A stretch of 64,000 nt of DNA from Oxytricha trifallax (Eukaryota; Ciliophora; Spirotrichea; Sporadotrichida; Oxytrichidae). The DNA is taken from assembly GCA_000711775.1 (NCBI GenBank), contig ARYC01000252.1, forward strand, positions 106,918 to 170,917, in the 5' to 3' direction. Position 1 is the first letter of the stretch. Each line of letters opens with the position of its first letter. The position numbers and the translations under genes were made by a program. The notes beneath the pieces were generated by a model, which saw nothing but the letters and a program-made list of their open reading frames with translations, had not been told where the DNA came from and ran no database searches. This document shows, piece after piece, positions 60,413 through 64,000 of the stretch.

Positions 60413-60650
60413 CGTTTCATTGTCTTTTCACGTTTCTTTTCAATATCACCATCTTCATATTTGAATACTCCTTCAGCATTATTTTAGGTGCTCTGCGAAG
60501 TCTTTGTCTGTTCCCACCACCACTCTTACCGGGTGCAACCCCTGTAAAATAAAAAATTTAGATATGTTTTTTATAACTTACATTTTAAGTGAGTGACACG
60601 GCATCTTCTGCTCAGTCATAATTCCATTTTCTATAACTTCTAATTAATTT
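60413..60650 (-). CDS. Two-exon coding fragment (unidentified)
   Basis: This GC-richer island is inserted in sequence that is otherwise collinear with the 3' flank of FL genes 5 and 8. The minus strand reads EVIENGIMTEQKMPCHSLK, then a 40-nt intron (60542-60581, GTAAGT to TACAG) and, in frame, MGCTRQEWWWEQTKTSQ, NNAEGVFKYEDGDIEKK and REKTMKRF. TAA/TAG are used as Gln. No start or stop is certain. It is probably a macronuclear-destined segment of an unrelated gene. Function unknown. Confidence 0.5.
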
Positions 60651-60708
60651 CATTTTTAATGATCAAATTCTATTATAAATTGTAAATGTTACCTTTTCAA
60701 TTTAAGGT

Positions 60709-60995
60709 TCATTTTTTTTTCTTTATATAAACTTTTATCTAACCTTCCTAAAATTCCAAATTCTTTTTATATAATATGCACACATTAAGTACTGATCGAA
60801 GAGTGAAATCAGGAAAAATTCCAAAATATTTTCTGGATCTTCTATATGTTTTGCTTATTTCTGATGAATTTATTTCTGAACTTTATTATTGAATCACTTA
60901 GATAAAATCGATTTCACTTAAATTATCTATAAATTCTATATTCTTGCAATAGTTCTAGAGGCAATTTTCTATTTGTCTTTTATTCGATTTATATT
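60709..60995 (-). pseudogene. FL gene 11, 3' end only, cut by the right TBE region
   Basis: This matches the 3' end of FL genes 5 and 8: NCL..YCKNIEFIDNLSEIDF-like sequence near 60900-60970 and the tail LYKKNLEFQEGQIKVYIKKK ending TGA at 60709-60711. Homology stops near 60995, about 80 bp before the TBE terminus. This begins a sixth unit of the array. Confidence 0.65.
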
Positions 60996-61075
60996 GTTTA
61001 ATCATAAAAATCTAAGAAAATTTGCAGATTGATAAAATTAATTAATGTTTAGAATAAATATGGTTTATACATATT

Positions 61076-61190
61076 CAAAACCCCAAAACCCTTTCAGTAG
61101 TTTGATTGAGTTTTTGATTGATAAAAGTAGACTATTAAGGCATACTTTATTAGGGTTTTAATAGGGTTTATGTAGGGGTTTAATGTTTAA
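61076..61190. repeat. TBE terminal inverted repeat (right element)
   Basis: Inverted match of 1140-1254, differing in only a few bases. It starts with the C4A4 telomeric run. Confidence 0.9.
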
Positions 61191-61483
61191 ATATTAGTAT
61201 TTTAAGTGAGTATAACAAGCGAGTTTTTAAAATATTTCACACAAACATAAGCTTAGAGTCATGTGGCAGTTCTCTGAATTTTATCTTTCTAAGTTGATGT
61301 TTGATTGTTTCTATTGTTTGTTAATTCTCTTAGCTTGGCTTGATAATAGTTCAGTATGCAAGTTCTCTGAGACCTCCATTTATTTTATTTTTATTGAGAT
61401 AATGTTTGATTCTTTGCTTAGAATCTCTCTCACCCCTGCAGCTAAAGTAATCGTTTCTTGGCATGTCGCTCTCTATTATTGAT

Positions 61484-62672
61484 AAAATAGATAAAAATAG
61501 GAAATTAGAGAAATACAATTAGAGTTAAAATAGATCATTAATCTTAACTGCCACTAATTACAAACTTATGTAAATCAAATTTGGTTACCTTTACTTGGAA
61601 TTAGATTTGCCTCTCAAAAGGATTTTTGACACCTTTGACACCGTGGCCTAATATTACTCCCCGTGTATTATAGGGTGATTTGACACCTTTGACACCCTAT
61701 TTTAAGTCAAAAGCCTGATTATTAAAATTAAATCATCAAAGATAAATAATAATTAATCAACTTAAAATTTGACACTTTTAACACCCTTGACACCTTTGAC
61801 ACCTGTCAAATTTATCTTGTTTTTGACACCAGTGATTAGAAGTGATTTATATTATAATACGTACGGTTATTAATAAATTTCCGTTAATGGAGTGCACAGC
61901 AGCTAATTCTCTATCGCAGTATGCTGTGAGAGGCGCGGGTTGACTGTATTGCACATTGAGTGATCTGGTTTCACCTGCGTATCTGTGGCTACCGCGGTCC
62001 TCAGAATGGATAGTGCCACAAATACCACCGTAAGCTAAATGGGACGTTCGTTCTCCTCTTGAGCCAGTACCCTCTCTGTAAAGCATCTTCAAAACCAGCG
62101 TTGAAACAAGCACCATAAGCCACAAAAACAACCGGAGTATGCACTATCCATTCAGAAGACCACGGTAGCCACAGATACGCAGGTGAAACCAGATCACTCA
62201 ATGTGCAATACAGCCAACCCGCGCCTCTCACAGCATACTGCGATAGAGCATTAACTGCTGTGCACTCAATTAACGGAAATCTAATTAATAACCGTACGTA
62301 TTAAATATAAATCACTTCTAATCACTGGTGTCAAAAAAAAGATAAATTTGACAGGTGTCAAAGGTGTCAAAAGTGTTAAAAGTGTCAAATTTTAAGTTGA
62401 TTAATTATTATTTATCTTTGATCATTTAATTTTAATAATCAGGCTTTTGACTTAAAATAGGGTGTCAAAGGTGTCAAATCACCCTATAATACACGGGGAG
62501 TAATATTAGGCCACGGTGTCAAAGGTGTCAAAAATCCATTTGAGAGGCAAATCTAATTCCAAGTAAAGATAACCAAATTTGATTTACATAAGTTTGTAAT
62601 TAGTGGCAGTTAAGATTAATGATCTATTTTAACTCTAATTGTACTAACAATTTCCTATTTTATCAATTTATT
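61484..62672. mobile_element. 1.2-kb foldback with GC-rich core inside the TBE kinase gene
   Basis: Arms of about 530 bp start at TTGATAAAATAG and pair almost perfectly up to 62016/62141. Each arm holds clusters of the direct repeat TTTGACACC (61620-61830 and complement), then a GC-rich inner part with GGTTATTAATAAATTTCCG and CGCAGTATGCTGTGAGAGGC. The unique loop 62017-62140 is coding-like. The kinase frame resumes on either side, with TTATT shared by both flanks. Confidence 0.9.
62017..62140 (-). other. Coding-like loop of the foldback (unidentified)
   Basis: The minus strand is open and reads TPVVFVAYGACFNAGFEDAL then QRGYWLKRRTNVPFSLRWY, with no TAA/TAG/TGA. The frame extends into the inner arms (VSPAYLWLPWSSEWIV). 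The composition is close to 50% GC, far from the array. I do not recognise it. As with 8266-8500, it may be captured sequence. Confidence 0.4.
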
Positions 62673-63947
62673 ACTGCTTGAGCCCAGATATCCCATTAAG
62701 TGTCTCCATCTCTCAAATCTTCTCTCTCTCTGGGAAATATCCAGGAGTGCCGCATACATTTCCTTATGCAGAGGCTTGCAATCTTTGAGCTCTGTTGAAG
62801 TCAATAATATAAATTCTAAGAGGCTGATAGTTCATCATGATGTTCTCTGGCTTTAAGTCTCTATGAACATAACCTAGCTTGTGAAGCTCTTTCAATCCCT
62901 TCAACTATCTGCTATACTATCTAGCTAATTTATTTCTGACATCTATTGTCAGATAAGAATTCTTTGTAAGACATTTCAAGTAAAGGAAGCGAAGGCTACA
63001 TGATCTTTACCAAGTAAAATAGCATCAAGCTAGATGATATGCCTGCACTCATTTAACTTTGCCTTTTAAAGAGCATAATACTAATTAGTGAATTCCATTT
63101 GGAACTTATCATCAGCAAGGAAGTAATTGAAAGGATAAATCTTGTAAGCATATTAGTCATCTGAAATGACTCTCTTCTCTATTTTTTCTTCAAGAGTGAG
63201 GTAACTTTCTAGACAATAATCTAAGTCAATAATTTTTAATATGGGAATTTTCATTGCCTCTATTTTAACCATGATTTTATTGATCTCAGAGACTGGAAAG
63301 TTCTTGACTGCTTTCTTCATTTTTACTTACTTCTAGACTTCAACTCTAAGAGACTCCACTGGATTTATTGATCTTCTCTTTTAGAGGAATCTCTTCCCTA
63401 TAGGTTCATGAATAAAGACAAAACTTTAATTGTGCTTTTTCTTTAAGTGAACTTAGATGTCTCTAGTATGAGAATATGGCTTCTCACAGAACTCACAGAC
63501 ATACTTCCCATCTTTCTTTTAATGCTTGAGATATAACCTTGGCATATCGTTGTGTATATCTCTCAAGTGTCTCTTATAAGTTGACTTGTAAGGGAACTTT
63601 ATTGCATTCTTTGCATTAATAGTCAACTTTGGCTGGCTGGTATTTATTAATTCTCTATGGCGGGTTGTTTAACCTCCTCCTCAATTTGCACAGCTTCTTT
63701 GATAACCTCCTACTTAACTTATATTGAAATCTCAAAGCTAGACTGGTCAAAGTTGTCATAAAAAGGCTCCCACTGAGAACAAGCGTCTCTGGTCTCTACT
63801 TTTCTTGGTTGCTGGAATGATAACTTTTATTGACTTTATCCAAGTAATGCCGCTCTTCTCAAAAGGTTAGCGCTCATTTTAGTTTTCTGATATATTTTAT
63901 TATAATAATGATATAATATACCTTGATAAACTATTAAAGTAGAGTAT

Positions 63948-64000
63948 ATGACACTCTGGTAGATTCTTTGCAGAGAGGAAAGAAAATTAATTAACCATAA
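63948..64000 (+). other. Possible start of a divergent TBE ORF
   Basis: ATG at 63948 opens MTLWQILCREERKLINH (TAG as Gln) to the window end, divergent from the kinase ORF 71 bp away. TBEs carry further ORFs, but 17 codons are too few to identify one. Confidence 0.2.

Larger units (their letters stand above)
61237..63877 (-). pseudogene. TBE zinc-finger/kinase ORF, interrupted
   Basis: The start at 63877 reads MSANLLRRAALLGQSQQ. Two C2H2-type fingers follow: YQCKECN with YKSTYKRHLRDIH (63555-63630) and YVCEFCEKPYSHTRD with HLKKKH (63430-63515). A long clean stretch comes next (KAVKNFPVSEINKIMVKIEA to YKIYPFNYFLADDKFQMEF), then the kinase motifs HRDLKPENIM (about 62843-62868), IIDFN (DFN, not DFG) and GTPGYFPERE (about 62722-62751). 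The frame breaks at several points (near 63615, 63000, 62890, 62720). It is split by a 1.2-kb foldback between WDIWAQAVI and IESDMPRNDYFSC. The last block KIKFRELPHDSKLMFV ends with TGA at 61237-61239. It is homologous to the left TBE ORF. Known TBE1 elements encode such a protein beside a transposase, which is not in view. Confidence 0.8.
61076..64000. mobile_element. Right TBE transposon, left-hand end
   Basis: It begins CAAAACCCCAAAACCC at 61076, preceded by ATT (ANT target). It contains a 115-bp terminal repeat and a complete but broken zinc-finger/kinase ORF, and runs off the window. It is inserted in the opposite orientation to the left TBE, so the two elements face outward from the gene array. 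Confidence 0.9.

Noticed and set aside
61261..61482. Plus-strand ORF of 73 codons
   Set aside because: It is the complement of the 3' part of the TBE kinase ORF, which matches the left TBE copy on the other strand.
1..64000. Standard genetic code
   Set aside because: Kinase, FL and family 2 frames need TAA/TAG as sense codons throughout. TGA alone terminates at aligned positions.
1..64000. tRNA, rRNA or other structured RNA genes
   Set aside because: No cloverleaf-like or rRNA-like segments were recognised by eye. A covariance-model scan would be decisive.

Overview
The window is AT-rich DNA that reads as germline (micronuclear) sequence of a spirotrich ciliate close to Oxytricha/Stylonychia. 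Three things seen directly support this. Real reading frames use TAA and TAG as sense codons (Gln) and stop only at TGA. Both ends of the window are telomere-bearing transposons of the TBE type, with C4A4 repeats in their terminal repeats and a zinc-finger/kinase gene, and TBEs are known from micronuclear DNA of these ciliates. Paralogous genes in the middle are interrupted by non-GT/AG segments flanked by short direct repeats, which behave like internal eliminated sequences (IESs) with pointers.

Layout: 1-1254 is the end of a left TBE, and 61076-64000 is the end of a right TBE that is itself disrupted by a 1.2-kb foldback. Between them lie about 60 kb of tandemly amplified genes, all on the minus strand. 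Family 1 (here FL genes) encodes F-box-like/leucine-rich-like proteins. They start MNSKLTILPHITVLSYL, carry a central FPPxYENLxxLIIED...FASLQKFKGTF block, then an ESIKNAS block and a GxIKVxTKK tail. Nine copies have a start codon: 9547, 22241, 30119, 35381, 39128, 44284, 48003, 52282 and 56891. Four more are partial. Family 2 (three copies, stops at 1521, 10102 and 23927) encodes an unrecognised protein. The genes form three-gene units: family 2 + FL + FL at 1.5-9.5, 10.1-22.2 and 23.9-35.4 kb, then FL + FL + FL at 35.9-48.0 and 49.0-about 59.5 kb, and the start of a further unit cut by the right TBE.

Two interruption sites recur at the same codon in many FL copies. IES-1 lies in the N-terminal block after (E/D)N, with pointer AAT and small inverted ends. 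It is absent from the 9547 gene. IES-2 lies in FKGTF, with a pointer made of GGAACTTT or part of it. Removing either rejoins the reading frame. IES-2 ranges from 55 to 918 bp.

The array is loaded with foldback (inverted-repeat) elements of several families. Many have G-rich termini and 8-bp target duplications, several confirmed by an empty site in a paralogous copy inside this window. Two foldbacks (8007-8750 and 61484-62672) carry GC-richer, coding-like cores. A few isolated coding-like islands unrelated to the array (6.2-6.5 kb Hsp70-like; 22.6, 29.5 and 60.5 kb unidentified) could be macronuclear-destined segments of other genes or pseudogene fragments. No rRNA, tRNA or CRISPR was seen. 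Exon/MDS boundaries other than those stated are not resolved, so gene spans are start-to-stop extents, not clean coding sequences.
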